Positions 25,979-36,079 are shown, counted from the first letter of the stretch. The stretch: DNA of 64,000 nt from Endozoicomonas sp965232255 (GCA_965232255.1 OZ246962.1:1054001-1118000); one strand, 5' to 3'. Notes: generated by a model not told the origin, from the sequence alone. A program made the numbers and translations.

Positions 25979-27181
25979 ATGCAATACGACGCTGTGATTA
26001 TCGGGGCGGGGGCTTCTGGGCTGATGTGTGCACTGACTGCCGGAAGTCGTGGTCGCAAGGTGTTGGTGATTGACCACGCCAACAAGATCGGTAAAAAGAT
26101 TCTGATCTCCGGGGGCGGTCGCTGCAACTACACCAATATATACGCCGAGGCTGGCAACTATCTCTCCACCAATCCGCACTTTTGCAAATCGGCCCTGGCC
26201 CGGTTCACCCAGTGGGATTTTCAGGCACTGGTCGACAAACATCAAATCCCCTGGCACGAGAAAACCCTCGGACAGCTGTTCTGTAGTCAGTGCTCCAGCG
26301 ATATTGTCGAGATGCTGGTGGCCGAGTGCCGAGAGGTTGGTACTACTATTCGCCTGAAAACCACTCTGAATCAGGTAACCGTGTTGGAAGACGGTGAAGA
26401 ATTTTTGCTGGATACCACGCTGGGCGACATTCGTTGTGCATCCCTGGTCGTCGCTACCGGTGGTCTGTCATTTCCCACCATGGGCGCCACCGGTCTTGGC
26501 TATCAACTGGCTGAACAGTTTGGCCATAACCTGATCCCAAGATTACCGGCCTTGGTGCCGTTTACTATGGACAAACAGTGGTTGGCACATTTTATCGAAT
26601 TATCAGGTGTCAGTGCTGACGTTATCGCCAGCTGCAACGGTCAGAGTTTTCGGGAGAATCTACTGTTCACCCATAGAGGGTTGAGCGGGCCAGCCATTTT
26701 GCAAATATCTTCATACTGGCGACCGGGCAACAAGGTGACGATCAACTGGCTGCCAGGCATTAATATTGCCAACTGGTTGCACGATCTCAGAGTGGCAAAA
26801 CCCAGGACAGAGATCCGCTCTCTGCTGGCCGATCAGTTAACCCGCCGTCTTGCTACTGCACTTTGCACTTATGGCGAACTGCAACAACTGACCGACAGTG
26901 GTCGTAAACCGATCAACCAGTTCTCCACCACTGAACTGGAGCGACTGGCCGAACAACTGGAATGCTGGGTTTTTATGCCGGCAGGTACCGAAGGTTATAA
27001 GAAAGCTGAAGTCACCCTGGGAGGTATCGCCACCGACCATATCTCCTCGAAAACGTTTGAAAGCCAGCATCAAGATGGTCTTTACTTTATTGGCGAAGTG
27101 CTAGATGTCACTGGTCACCTGGGTGGTTTCAACTTTCAGTGGGCTTGGGCTTCTGGCCACTGTGCCGGGTTGTGTGTTTAG
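25979..27181 (+). CDS. YhiN/HI0933-family FAD-dependent oxidoreductase
   Basis: Start at 25979 (MQYDAVIIGAGASGLMCAL) gives 400 residues and puts the FAD-binding GAGASG at the N-terminus as in the family; an ATG ten codons upstream is possible. Also seen: GKKILISGGGRCNYTN, the family's strongest signature, VVATGGLSFPTMGATG in the middle and the C-terminal GEVLDVTGHLGGFNFQWAWASG. Members of this family (also called BaiN-like) are widespread flavoproteins; physiological substrate is not established. Confidence 0.93.
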   Translation: MQYDAVIIGAGASGLMCALTAGSRGRKVLVIDHANKIGKKILISGGGRCNYTNIYAEAGNYLSTNPHFCKSALARFTQWDFQALVDKHQIPWHEKTLGQLFCSQCSSDIVEMLVAECREVGTTIRLKTTLNQVTVLEDGEEFLLDTTLGDIRCASLVVATGGLSFPTMGATGLGYQLAEQFGHNLIPRLPALVPFTMDKQWLAHFIELSGVSADVIASCNGQSFRENLLFTHRGLSGPAILQISSYWRPGNKVTINWLPGINIANWLHDLRVAKPRTEIRSLLADQLTRRLATALCTYGELQQLTDSGRKPINQFSTTELERLAEQLECWVFMPAGTEGYKKAEVTLGGIATDHISSKTFESQHQDGLYFIGEVLDVTGHLGGFNFQWAWASGHCAGLCV

Positions 27182-27259
27182 GCCGCTTCAGCTACCGGAA
27201 TCCTGAAGTGGCAAGCTTATCTGCATTTCCAGTTAAACCTTCAGCTTTATATGCTTATG

Positions 27260-27284
27260 GGTTCCCATACAGAGTATGGGAACC
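27260..27284. terminator. Perfect stem-loop between convergent genes
   Basis: GGTTCCCATA and TATGGGAACC form a 10-base perfect stem with a 5-base loop, in the gap between the ends of the YhiN-type gene and gldA. It lacks a T-run but its placement suggests a bidirectional transcript end. Confidence 0.6.
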
Positions 27285-27290
27285 AGAGCC

Positions 27291-28376
27291 TCAGCGACTG
27301 CCAAGTTTATCGGCGGTTAGCAGGGCGGCCAGCACCATCTCAGGTGTTACAGTAAATGGCATATTGTGGATGGTTTCATCTTCGGCGCAGGCGCCTTCGG
27401 CAACTTGCATCAGCTTCTCTTTGGTGATGTCGGTAATGCCCAGTTCCGCCAGTGTGGTTGGTAGTCCAACAGAACGACAGAAGTCAATAACTTCCTGAAT
27501 CTCTGCCATTGGCGCATTTTCCAGAACCAGTTGAGTTAATGTACCAAAAGCTACTTTTTCCCCGTGGTACAGGTGATGACACTCTTCCAGTTTGGTGAAA
27601 CCATTATGAATAGCGTGCGCTGCTGCCAGGCCGGATGACTCAAAACCAATGCCGCTTAGATAGGTGTTGGCTTCAATAATATTTTCTACCGCTTGCGTGC
27701 ACACCTTATTTTCAGCTGCCAGACGCGCTTTCAAGCCGTCAGCAAGCAAAGTTTCGTAGCAAAGTTTTGCCAGGGCAAAAGCTGCCTCGGTGGAGCGACC
27801 GCCAGCCATTGTCGGGTTTCCTGAAGTTCGGTTGGCGCGGGCTTCAAAGTAAGTTGACAGAGCATCGCCCATACCGGCAACCAGTAGCCGAACGGGCGCA
27901 TTGGCAATGACTTTGGTGTCCATCATTACCATATCCGGGTTTTTGGGCAGAATCAGGTATTCGCTGAACTCACCTTCGGAGGTGTAAATCACCGAGAGCG
28001 CGCTGCAAGGCGCATCGGAAGAGGCGATGGTTGGCACAATCACCACGGGTTTTTCTGTGTAATAACTAACGGCTTTGGCAGTATCCGAGGTTTTGCCACC
28101 ACCGATACCAACAATTACGTCAGCACCAACCGATTCGACAACAGCCTGTAAGCGTTCGATCTCAGGACGGGAACATTCACCATTAAATTGCTCCAGAATA
28201 ACTTCTTCGCCATTTTTGTGGAAACTCTGTCGGACAACGTCGCCAATAAGACCGGAGACAAAGCTGTCGGCAATGACCAGCGGGCGTTTTCCCAATGCTT
28301 TGACATACTCGGAAATGTTGCGAAGCAGATCATAGCCTTGCACGTACTTTCCCGGAGAGATGATTATCTTATCCAT
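27291..28376 (-). CDS. gldA: Glycerol dehydrogenase
   Basis: NAD-dependent, zinc-containing oxidation of glycerol to dihydroxyacetone (and related 1,2-diols). 361 residues against 367 in E. coli. Seen: NAD-binding GIGGGKTSDTAKA, VPTIASSDAPCSALSVIY, and zinc ligands Asp in AGMGDALSTYFEA, His in AAHAIHNGF and His in YHGEKVAFG. It stands alone, with no dhaKLM nearby. Confidence 0.95.
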   Translation of the reverse strand: MDKIIISPGKYVQGYDLLRNISEYVKALGKRPLVIADSFVSGLIGDVVRQSFHKNGEEVILEQFNGECSRPEIERLQAVVESVGADVIVGIGGGKTSDTAKAVSYYTEKPVVIVPTIASSDAPCSALSVIYTSEGEFSEYLILPKNPDMVMMDTKVIANAPVRLLVAGMGDALSTYFEARANRTSGNPTMAGGRSTEAAFALAKLCYETLLADGLKARLAAENKVCTQAVENIIEANTYLSGIGFESSGLAAAHAIHNGFTKLEECHHLYHGEKVAFGTLTQLVLENAPMAEIQEVIDFCRSVGLPTTLAELGITDITKEKLMQVAEGACAEDETIHNMPFTVTPEMVLAALLTADKLGSR

Positions 28377-28648
28377 GCTGATACCTGTTTACTGCTGATC
28401 TATGGTTACCGACGTTTCACCGGCCTACCTGTTATAAAGGAATATTCTCACGCAAAGACGGTGAAAAAAGGATTTTATGCTTGATTGGCGAACATTGACA
28501 AATACCGGTATCACATAAACGCTACAAACACCGATATGTCGCCACAAGTTCCCTATACTCTCCCAGTGCGGCATTGCCGACCAAGCCGTTTCACCAGGAA
28601 ATAATCCGGATTAGCATCCATCCACCACCACACAAGGCAAGGTTTCCA
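28377..28648. promoter_or_regulatory. Divergent gldA / MBL-fold promoter region
   Basis: About 270 bases separate the divergent gldA and MBL-fold genes and should carry both promoters. No operator could be identified with confidence. Confidence 0.4.
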
Positions 28649-29611
28649 ATGGCGAAAAAAGCGTTTGCCTCTTCGCAAGATCTGACGCAACAACAAGAGA
28701 CATTGAACATTCTGGCTGACGGTGTATACGCTCTCACCGCCGAAGGGGATCCCAATGTCGGGGCCATCGAGGCAGAGGATTTTGTGATCGCTTTTGATGC
28801 CAGGGCTACACCAAAAGCTGCCACAGACTGGCTGACAGAATTGCGAAAGCACACCACCAAACCGGTAAAATATTTGGTGCTCTCCCACTACCACGCGGTA
28901 CGAGTATTGGGCGCGTCGGCATTTGCAGCACAAGTGATTATTAGCCATGATAATACCCGCCAATTGATCGAAGAGCGCGGACTGGATGACTGGGAAAGTG
29001 AGTTGCGCCGGATGCCCAGACTATTTCGCCAACCGGAGAGCATCCCGGGACTGACCCGACCCGATATTGTTTTTAACGATCGGCTGGAAATTCCCCTGGG
29101 CGGATGTCGGGGCAACCTGGTGCTGGAGTACTGTGGGCTAGGTCACACCAGTGGTGATATCTGCGTGTGGCTGCCGGAACACAAAATTCTGTTTACCGGC
29201 GACCTTGTGGAAGCCCAGGCCGCACTTTATACCGGCGATGCGTTTCATTTTCATTGGTCCACCACCACCTTGGATAAAGTAAAGGCTTATGGGGCGCAGA
29301 CGTTGGTGGGTGGTCGGGGCGCGGTTGTTCACGGACAAGATAACGTCATTACAGCCATCGAACAAAGCCGTTACTTTCTCAACACCATGCTTGATCAGGT
29401 GAGCACTGTTTTTCATCAGCAGGGCACATTGTCAGAGGCATTTATTGCTGTACATCAAAGCCTGGCACCACAGTTCGGCAGCTGGCCTATTTTTGAGCAC
29501 TGCCTGCCATTTAATGTGCAACGGCTTTGGGATGAACTCAGTGGTATTGAGTTGCCGCGAGTCTGGACCGCGCAGCGCGATCAGGAGGTATGGGATCAGC
29601 TTCAGGGGTGA
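28649..29611 (+). CDS. MBL-fold metallo-hydrolase with altered metal motif
   Basis: Start at 28649 gives 320 residues; the frame is open to 28574. The fold is recognisable from DGVYALTAEGDPNVGAIEAE, the strand VKYLVLSHYH, the C-terminal GLGHTSGDICVWLP and FTGDLV. The usual HxHxDH is HYHAVRV: the first two His remain but the Asp and third His are replaced, so one zinc site should be lost or rearranged. His in GHTSGD and Asp in TGDLV remain. A subfamily with this same SHYHAVRVLGA motif exists in other proteobacteria as far as I recall, so it is probably functional. Substrate unknown. Confidence 0.85.
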   Translation: MAKKAFASSQDLTQQQETLNILADGVYALTAEGDPNVGAIEAEDFVIAFDARATPKAATDWLTELRKHTTKPVKYLVLSHYHAVRVLGASAFAAQVIISHDNTRQLIEERGLDDWESELRRMPRLFRQPESIPGLTRPDIVFNDRLEIPLGGCRGNLVLEYCGLGHTSGDICVWLPEHKILFTGDLVEAQAALYTGDAFHFHWSTTTLDKVKAYGAQTLVGGRGAVVHGQDNVITAIEQSRYFLNTMLDQVSTVFHQQGTLSEAFIAVHQSLAPQFGSWPIFEHCLPFNVQRLWDELSGIELPRVWTAQRDQEVWDQLQG

Positions 29612-29663
29612 CCATTTGCTTGCGGATAGCAGGCTTGTTCCGGATATTTTTTCCATGCACCGG

Positions 29664-29740
29664 TGATTGCCGGAATTTTTGCTCATTACTCAGGTCAAAG
29701 CCGTCGCAACCATACACCTGTGCAAGTTTTTCATCGAAAC
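29664..29740. repeat. Upstream block U, copy 1 (before paralogue 1)
   Basis: GGAATTTTTGCTC, CAGGTCAAA and GCAAGTTTT occur in the same order and spacing as at 36103-36180 upstream of paralogue 3. No such block precedes paralogue 2. It suggests the duplicated unit included upstream DNA. Confidence 0.65.
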
Positions 29741-29753
29741 CTTTTTAACGAAT

Positions 29754-30044
29754 CCCACGTAATTCTCCATCCATAACTGACGCATTGTGAGCAAAGCGAC
29801 CTTTGCTGGTTTGGGTGGAGATGGATAGGGGGCAACCTGTGAAGGGTTGCGTCTTTTCCTCTCCTGCTCTGCTAATCTTTGCTACTATGCCAGAGTTGAC
29901 TTGCTGGGACACAGCAGATTCGTAAAGGGTTCCCCTACAGAAAGTCCTGTCAGCGCAGGTTCTGTAGCGAGAGGTGTTGATAATATTCAACATGGGTCGA
30001 ACGAAGCCCCCATCCATAACCGTCAGGTTTGGTGGTGGGAGTAT
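29754..30044. repeat. Non-coding repeat R, copy B (uninterrupted)
   Basis: Aligns over its whole length with the IS-split copy A (12203-13752). It contains a strong nested hairpin: CTACAGAA pairs with TTCTGTAG, and inside it CCTG with CAGG around TCAGCG (about 29934-29966). GTTGA-TCAAC and ATGGG-CCCAT stems follow. It ends about 88 bases before the first paralogue. Could be a structured RNA, a mobile-element remnant or a leader; undetermined. Confidence 0.7.
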
Positions 30045-30074
30045 GTCACTCGGAGATGCCGTGGGAACAGCGAC

Positions 30075-30131
30075 AATCACATTGATTATCTGGTAGTGCT
30101 GGCCCGGTTCTCAGGCTGAGAGGCGGTAAGA
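30075..30131 (+). promoter_or_regulatory. Conserved leader of paralogue 1
   Basis: AATCAC, GATTATCTGGTA, TGCTGGCCC, CAGGCTGA and the ribosome site GAGGCGGTAAGA are shared, in order, with 33082-33139 before paralogue 2; the last part is also shared with paralogue 3. Confidence 0.6.
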
Positions 30132-33068
30132 TTGAAAGTATTAGCAAATAACGAGATAGGCCCGGCTTGGTCGCCCCCTTATCAGGCAACAAAGCATACG
30201 ACGACTGACCAAAAGATTAAAATAAATCCTGAGGTAGAAAACTATCGGATAGTATCGGGCACATACAATCATGAAATGGAATTTTTTGAGCAGGTTCTTA
30301 ATTACAGTACTTCAATGCCCTTAATTCAGCGTGGTATCAGTAAAGTTGTCTTTGATAAACCTAAATATTTGCAAGCTCATCGCTACTTGAGTCAGGGGGA
30401 ATTATTGAATGAAAAATTATCAAAAGAGGGAGTTGGATTAATATTGCTGGAAGATATTGAAGCATTTATTGCAAAGCGCTATCCAAAGGTTGCGACCACA
30501 TTAAAGTTGCTTGAACAATTATATGGTCATATCGAAAAAGGTAAGCGTCGCGATTTCTCAAAAAAGGAAATGTCTGAACTGTATACGGATGTGATTTTAT
30601 ACTTCCTGCCTGAATACGCCTTTAGTTCTGGAAATAATGAGAATCTCAAAGTCGTAACTGTTTCCAGAAATAATTTTTTTAGTTCCTTGTTCCTGCCGGC
30701 TAATGTTGATGATGACCTGCTTTCAGCGGGTGCGTTCATCGAGGGAGTCGCACAGAGTGTGGAGGATCAGGTTTTTTATCCATATTTTATTATTGATGGC
30801 AGTACACTCAGAGATGTTGCGACGAAAGACAGTCGATCAATAGGCCAGTTTTTTACTCCAGGACATCCCAATGGGTTCAGGCTTGTTGTTTCCCCGCAAC
30901 ACTACCTTTGGGTAAAGTCACACCACATGGCCAAAGAGCTGGCACGAATTGCCAGTCAGGCTGTTACTCAGTATCTTGATCAGCCGCTTATGGTACGCAC
31001 AACCGAACGACAATTACTTGAAAACCATGGGAATCCAGCATTTTTTTGCAAAGTCAGTAAAACGCTGGAAGAAATAATTAATGACAAAGACCCAAGCCAT
31101 ACCGCAATCTGTCATAAATCTATCCAACTTGGACCGGAAAAAAACAATGCATTCCATTGCTGGCCGTATGGCATTTTTAATTTTTATCTTGATTTAAGAT
31201 TTAATCTTATCTCTATATTGAATAAAGAATTCCTGCTTCCCGATTTCAAAAAAGCAGCTCAAGACTGCGGAGTGCAGTATGTTGAATATTCGTCTCACGA
31301 ATCCCCTGAGAACATAAGCCAATTAACAGAGGCAAGCAATGTTCTGCTGTTATTACAGCCACAGATCGGCTTCTTCAGTCACAACACTGCCAAGATGTCG
31401 TGTTTTATAACCCGCGTTTCTCCAGATGGCTCCAAGAGTATTGGGGCAAAGTATCTTATGGAAACATCATTTCGAACAGATGATCCACAACCGCTTTGTG
31501 TGCCCATAATCAAACGGAATGATGCCAGAAGGATGGCAGCCAGTGCTGATCATATGCGAGAATTAAAAAGAATCAATGAAGAAGTTCTTGGTCGGTATTC
31601 GTCGCAAACTGAACGGTTTTGCTATAACTACAGACCCTTGCAGAGTCAGCCTTTGCAAAGTCACACCGCGCCTTTACCGATATCTCCACCTTATTGCAAC
31701 GATTACGCAATGTTCGCCATCATGGGGGGATGTGCTGTAGCGCCAATACGTGCTTTGGCTCCGGGGCTATTTCTGGGCATGATGGCAGGCTTTACTGGCC
31801 ATATTCATCGTGACGCTGCAACGCAACACCCGGTTGCGTGTGGCCTGGCATGTGTCGCATCAAGTGCCATGGGATATTGCACTATGGGATTGTTTGGTGC
31901 CGGTTTAAGCCTTGGTTGTTGGGTCATGCAAAGTTGCCTGTCAGGGCCAATAATCAAATCCCGTATCCCATGTGCCAAGGTGATTCAAAGTCTGTCTGTG
32001 TTACCGATGTTCATCGGTGGCATCAATCACTTCCTCACCGCAATGACAGGCTTTGTGCTCGGTAACTATTGCACTTCAGTCGTGGCGGGAAAGGTCTTCA
32101 AAAACCACACTGGCGAAAGTAAAAAACAACGAGATGCATCGACTGAGCACCAGAAAAAAAGGCGACGATCGGTAAGAAAGTCATCCGGGCTAGCAGCTTC
32201 GAAAGTTATTGGGCACCCTGAAAAAGATATCGCCAGTGCCCATACGTTTGCCGCTAATCCTCATCACGAAGATTCCGTTGTTTTCCAGCGTCGGATGATT
32301 CACGAAATGCTTTCTTCATCCGGGGAGCTACCATGGTCACTTCCAGGTATTGGGCTTTTGGTTATGGCTTACGTCCAGGAAATGGCGAATCGTCAGGAAA
32401 GAGCAGATTACCTTGAACAACGACTCGCGGAGTGTGAACAAGCAACCGACGGTCTGCTGTTTGCCGTGTCACGATTTCCTGATCTTTACGGACTGTATTT
32501 ACAGGCCCACCAGGGTAACGATATCAGACGGGCAAAGGGGTTGTGGACAGTCCTTACGCCAACCAGTTCACAGGAGTTATTGGTTCTGACTGGTAAAATG
32601 CTGATTCAGGACTACCTGAATAACGATGATCCAGCAAGGGCACTGACAACGCTGAATGACGCCAGGCTGACCGGCGAAGCGGTGATGAGCATCATTGATG
32701 ACCTCAGTGGCGCAGAGATTCTTTTCAGGGATGAGGTTCCGGAAAAATGGGCCAGAGCCTATCTGGCTCGGGTCAGTCTTAAAGAGCGTAAACAGAAAAC
32801 TGCGAATCACGTCCGTAATGCTGTCACCCGGTGGTTGCAGCAGCGTGTCAAAAAGCCCGAGTTGACAGACAACCTTTTACACTTGGCAATGGATTTTCGC
32901 CTGGCAGATAATCCCGATGAACAGACGCGCGTGCTGATTCATCGATTCAGAGATGCCCTGAGAGACCAGGCCGAGATTGAGATCAGGTATCTTTCCAATA
33001 TCAAGAGTAAAGTGCAACGATACTTACGGGCTCGAGCAGTAGAAATTGCTCTGAACGAACTCCAGTAG
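30132..33068 (+). CDS. Large orphan protein, paralogue 1 of 3 (978 aa)
   Basis: Start codon is TTG with GAGGCGGT a few bases upstream; the same start and leader recur in the two downstream paralogues. Residues 1-520 form a mixed alpha/beta region with conserved blocks INPEVENYR, FLPEYAFSSGNNEN, TVSRNNFFSSLFLP and IGQFFTPGHPNGFRL. Residues about 524-655 are hydrophobic and glycine/cysteine-rich (three or four possible membrane helices). A very basic stretch QKKRRRSVRK follows at about 673-683. Residues 715-978 are helical and highly conserved between copies. No signal peptide and no recognised domain. Could be a secreted effector with eukaryote-like targeting; this is inference only. Confidence 0.85.
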   Translation: MKVLANNEIGPAWSPPYQATKHTTTDQKIKINPEVENYRIVSGTYNHEMEFFEQVLNYSTSMPLIQRGISKVVFDKPKYLQAHRYLSQGELLNEKLSKEGVGLILLEDIEAFIAKRYPKVATTLKLLEQLYGHIEKGKRRDFSKKEMSELYTDVILYFLPEYAFSSGNNENLKVVTVSRNNFFSSLFLPANVDDDLLSAGAFIEGVAQSVEDQVFYPYFIIDGSTLRDVATKDSRSIGQFFTPGHPNGFRLVVSPQHYLWVKSHHMAKELARIASQAVTQYLDQPLMVRTTERQLLENHGNPAFFCKVSKTLEEIINDKDPSHTAICHKSIQLGPEKNNAFHCWPYGIFNFYLDLRFNLISILNKEFLLPDFKKAAQDCGVQYVEYSSHESPENISQLTEASNVLLLLQPQIGFFSHNTAKMSCFITRVSPDGSKSIGAKYLMETSFRTDDPQPLCVPIIKRNDARRMAASADHMRELKRINEEVLGRYSSQTERFCYNYRPLQSQPLQSHTAPLPISPPYCNDYAMFAIMGGCAVAPIRALAPGLFLGMMAGFTGHIHRDAATQHPVACGLACVASSAMGYCTMGLFGAGLSLGCWVMQSCLSGPIIKSRIPCAKVIQSLSVLPMFIGGINHFLTAMTGFVLGNYCTSVVAGKVFKNHTGESKKQRDASTEHQKKRRRSVRKSSGLAASKVIGHPEKDIASAHTFAANPHHEDSVVFQRRMIHEMLSSSGELPWSLPGIGLLVMAYVQEMANRQERADYLEQRLAECEQATDGLLFAVSRFPDLYGLYLQAHQGNDIRRAKGLWTVLTPTSSQELLVLTGKMLIQDYLNNDDPARALTTLNDARLTGEAVMSIIDDLSGAEILFRDEVPEKWARAYLARVSLKERKQKTANHVRNAVTRWLQQRVKKPELTDNLLHLAMDFRLADNPDEQTRVLIHRFRDALRDQAEIEIRYLSNIKSKVQRYLRARAVEIALNELQ

Positions 33069-33081
33069 TAGCAGTAGCACT

Positions 33082-33139
33082 AATCACTTAGATTATCTGG
33101 TAATGCTGGCCCAATTCGCAGGCTGACGAGGCGATAAGG
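33082..33139 (+). promoter_or_regulatory. Conserved leader of paralogue 2
   Basis: Within the 71-base gap between paralogues 1 and 2. Shares GATTATCTGGTA, TGCTGGCCC and GAGGCGATAAGG with the leader of paralogue 1. The short gap leaves room for co-transcription, but the conserved leader suggests each copy may carry its own control. Confidence 0.55.
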
Positions 33140-36079
33140 TTGAAAGTATCAGCGCATAACGAAGTAAATCCAGTCTGGTCACCGCCCCAGCAGGTGGAGA
33201 GACATACGCCAACCACCGGCAGGGTTAGAATAAATCCTGAGGTGGAAAACTATCGCGTGGTATCGGGAATACACAGCTACGGAGTGGAATTTCTTGAACA
33301 CGTCCTTAACCACAGCACCTCAGTACCATTAAGCCAGCGCGGTATTAATAAGATTGTCTTTGACAAACATCATTATCTGCAAGCTAGCAGCCATCCAGGC
33401 GAAGGACAGTCATTGAATGAAATGTTGGCAAAAGCAGGGATTGAAATAGTATTAATGAAGGAAATTGAAGAATTCATTGCAAGGCAGTATCCGAGAGTTT
33501 CGACCACATTAAAGCTGCTTGAACAATTATACGACAATGAAGAAAAAGATGGACGTAGTTATCCTGCAAAAAAGGAACTTTCTGAGCTCTATATGGATGT
33601 CGTTTTATTCTTCCTGCCTGAATACGCATTCAGTTCTGGTAATAATGAAAATCCCAAAGTCATAACTGTTTCCAGAAATAATTTTTTCAGTTCCTTGTTC
33701 CTACCGGCTGATATTGATAATAACGTACTTTCTGCTGGTGCATTCATTGAAGGAATCGAAAAGAGTGCGAAGGATGATATTTTTTATCCAGCTTTTATTA
33801 TCGATGGCAGTGCACTGAGATATGTTACGACGAAAACCAGTCGATCAGAAGGCCAATTTTTTACTCCAGAATATACCAATGGTTTCAGGCTTGCTATCAC
33901 TCCACACCATCATCTCTGGGTAAAGTCACACCATTTGGCTAAAGAGCTGGCACGAATTGTTAACCAAACAATTACCCGATATCTTGATGAGCCACTTATG
34001 GTGCGCCCAACCGCATATCAATTAGCCAAAAACCGTGAAAATCCAACTTTTTTTTGGCAGTTCCGTAAGACTCTGGAAGAATTGGTAATTGATAACAAAG
34101 AATTTAAAAATGCAGCAATCTGCTACCAACCTACCGATCCGGGACCGGCGAAAAGTACGGCATTACATTGCTGGGCACGTGGCGTATTTAACTTTTACGT
34201 CGATTTAAGATTCAATATTATCTCTATAGTAAACAAAAAGTATTTGCTTCCCGGTTTCAAAAAAGCCGCTCGTGAATGTGAGGTACAGTATATTGAGTAT
34301 CCGTCTTTTGAATCCGCTGAAAAAATAAACCAACTGGCGCAGACACGTAATGTTCTGTGGTTGTTACAGCCACAGATTGTTTTTTTCAGCAACAATACCC
34401 ACGGAATGGGATGTTTTATAACGCGCATTGCTCCGGATGCCTCCAGGCGCATCGGGGCAAAGTATCTCGTAGAAACATCGTTCCGAACTGATGAGCCACT
34501 GCCACCTTGTGTGCCCATAATAAAACTGGGCGATGTCCGGCGAATGGCAACCAGCGCTGATCATATGCAAGAATTAAAAAGGATTAACGAAGCCGTTCTT
34601 GGTCATTATTCGCCGCAAGCTGAACGGTTTTGCTATAACTATAAACCTCCGCAGAGTCACAATTCGCCTGCGCCCATAATCTCACCCCATTGCGACAATT
34701 ATGCGATGTTCAGCATCGTGGGGGGATGTGCTATAGCACCAATACGTTCCTTGGCGCCAGGAATGTTTCTGGGCATGATAGCGAGCTTTACCGACCATAT
34801 TCATCGTGACACCATAAATCAACACCCGGTTGCATGTGGTTTAGCGTGTATCGCATCCAGTGCTATGGGGTATTACACTGTAGGGTCGCTTGGGGTAGCC
34901 CTGAACCTTAGCTGTTGGGCTTGGCAAAACTACTTGTATCGTGAACCGGGTATTAAATCGCGTTTCTGGGGTTACAAGCTGCTGCAAAGTCTGTCTGTGT
35001 CGCCGCTGCTCATCGGTGGCATCTACCACTTTGCCATTGGCATGGCAGGCTTTGTGCTCGGCCACTACTGTACTTCAGCTGTGGCGGGAAAGGTCTTCAA
35101 AAATCACACTGGCGAAAGTAAAAAACAACGGGATATGCCGCCTGGACGCCAGAAAAAAAGGCGACGTTCGGTAAGAAAACCAGCCGCGCTGGTCGCCTCC
35201 GAAATGACTGGACACCGTGAAAAACTTGAAAAAGATGCCGCCAGTACCGAGATATCTACTGGCGATTTTCACCGGGAGGATCCTATTGTTTTGCAGCGTC
35301 GGATGATTCACGACATGCTTTCTTCATCCGAAGAGCTACCATGGTCACTTCCTGATATTGAGCTTTTGGTTATGACTTACGCTCGTGATATAGAGGATCG
35401 TCAGGAAAGAGCAGATTATCTTGAGCAACGGCTCACAGAGTGTGAACGGACAACCGACGGACTGCTGTTTGCTGTTAAACGGTTTCCTGATCTTTACGGG
35501 TTGTATTTACAGGCTAGCCAAAGTAATGACATCAGACGAGCAAAGGGACTGTGGGCAGTCCTTACGCCAACCAGCTCGCAGGAGCTTTTGGTTCTGACAG
35601 GCAAAATGCTGAGTCAGGACTTCCTGAATAACGATGCTCCAGTGAGAGCACTAACAACGCTGAACGACCCTAGACTGACTGGTGAAGCGGTGATGAGAAT
35701 CATTGATGATCTCCGTGGTGCAGAGATTCTTTTCAGGGATGAGGTTCCGGAAAAATGGGCCAGAGCTTATCTGGCCCGGATCAACCTGAGAGAGCGTAAA
35801 CAGAAAACTGTGAATCACATCCGTAATGCGGTCACCAAGTGGTTGCAGCAACGTGTCAAAAAGCCTGAGTTGACAGATAACCTTTTACACTTGGCTATGG
35901 ATTTTCGCCTGACTGACAATTCCGATGAACAAGCGCGGGTACTGATTCATCGATTCAGAGAGGCGCTGAGGGGTCAGGCCGAGATCGAGAGTAGCTATCT
36001 TCCCGATATCAAGAGTAAAGTGCAACGATACTTGCGAGCGGGAGCAGTAGAAATTGCCCTGAACGAACTCTACCAGTAG
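33140..36079 (+). CDS. Large orphan protein, paralogue 2 of 3 (979 aa)
   Basis: TTG start as in the other copies. Same order of segments: N-terminal region with FLPEYAFSSGNNEN and TVSRNNFFSSLFLP, hydrophobic middle (about 520-655) with MFLGMIASFTDHIHRD, basic KKRRRSVRK, and conserved helical C-terminus. Its last about 300 residues are roughly 94% identical to paralogue 3, whereas the first 500 are only about 60-65% identical, by eye. It carries a short insertion EKLEKDAASTEISTGDF after the basic segment, shared with paralogue 3 but not 1. Function unknown. Confidence 0.85.
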   Translation: MKVSAHNEVNPVWSPPQQVERHTPTTGRVRINPEVENYRVVSGIHSYGVEFLEHVLNHSTSVPLSQRGINKIVFDKHHYLQASSHPGEGQSLNEMLAKAGIEIVLMKEIEEFIARQYPRVSTTLKLLEQLYDNEEKDGRSYPAKKELSELYMDVVLFFLPEYAFSSGNNENPKVITVSRNNFFSSLFLPADIDNNVLSAGAFIEGIEKSAKDDIFYPAFIIDGSALRYVTTKTSRSEGQFFTPEYTNGFRLAITPHHHLWVKSHHLAKELARIVNQTITRYLDEPLMVRPTAYQLAKNRENPTFFWQFRKTLEELVIDNKEFKNAAICYQPTDPGPAKSTALHCWARGVFNFYVDLRFNIISIVNKKYLLPGFKKAARECEVQYIEYPSFESAEKINQLAQTRNVLWLLQPQIVFFSNNTHGMGCFITRIAPDASRRIGAKYLVETSFRTDEPLPPCVPIIKLGDVRRMATSADHMQELKRINEAVLGHYSPQAERFCYNYKPPQSHNSPAPIISPHCDNYAMFSIVGGCAIAPIRSLAPGMFLGMIASFTDHIHRDTINQHPVACGLACIASSAMGYYTVGSLGVALNLSCWAWQNYLYREPGIKSRFWGYKLLQSLSVSPLLIGGIYHFAIGMAGFVLGHYCTSAVAGKVFKNHTGESKKQRDMPPGRQKKRRRSVRKPAALVASEMTGHREKLEKDAASTEISTGDFHREDPIVLQRRMIHDMLSSSEELPWSLPDIELLVMTYARDIEDRQERADYLEQRLTECERTTDGLLFAVKRFPDLYGLYLQASQSNDIRRAKGLWAVLTPTSSQELLVLTGKMLSQDFLNNDAPVRALTTLNDPRLTGEAVMRIIDDLRGAEILFRDEVPEKWARAYLARINLRERKQKTVNHIRNAVTKWLQQRVKKPELTDNLLHLAMDFRLTDNSDEQARVLIHRFREALRGQAEIESSYLPDIKSKVQRYLRAGAVEIALNELYQ

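Noticed and set aside
29745..30080. 111-codon minus-strand frame inside repeat R copy B
   Set aside because: The frame is not kept in copy A, so the element looks non-coding.
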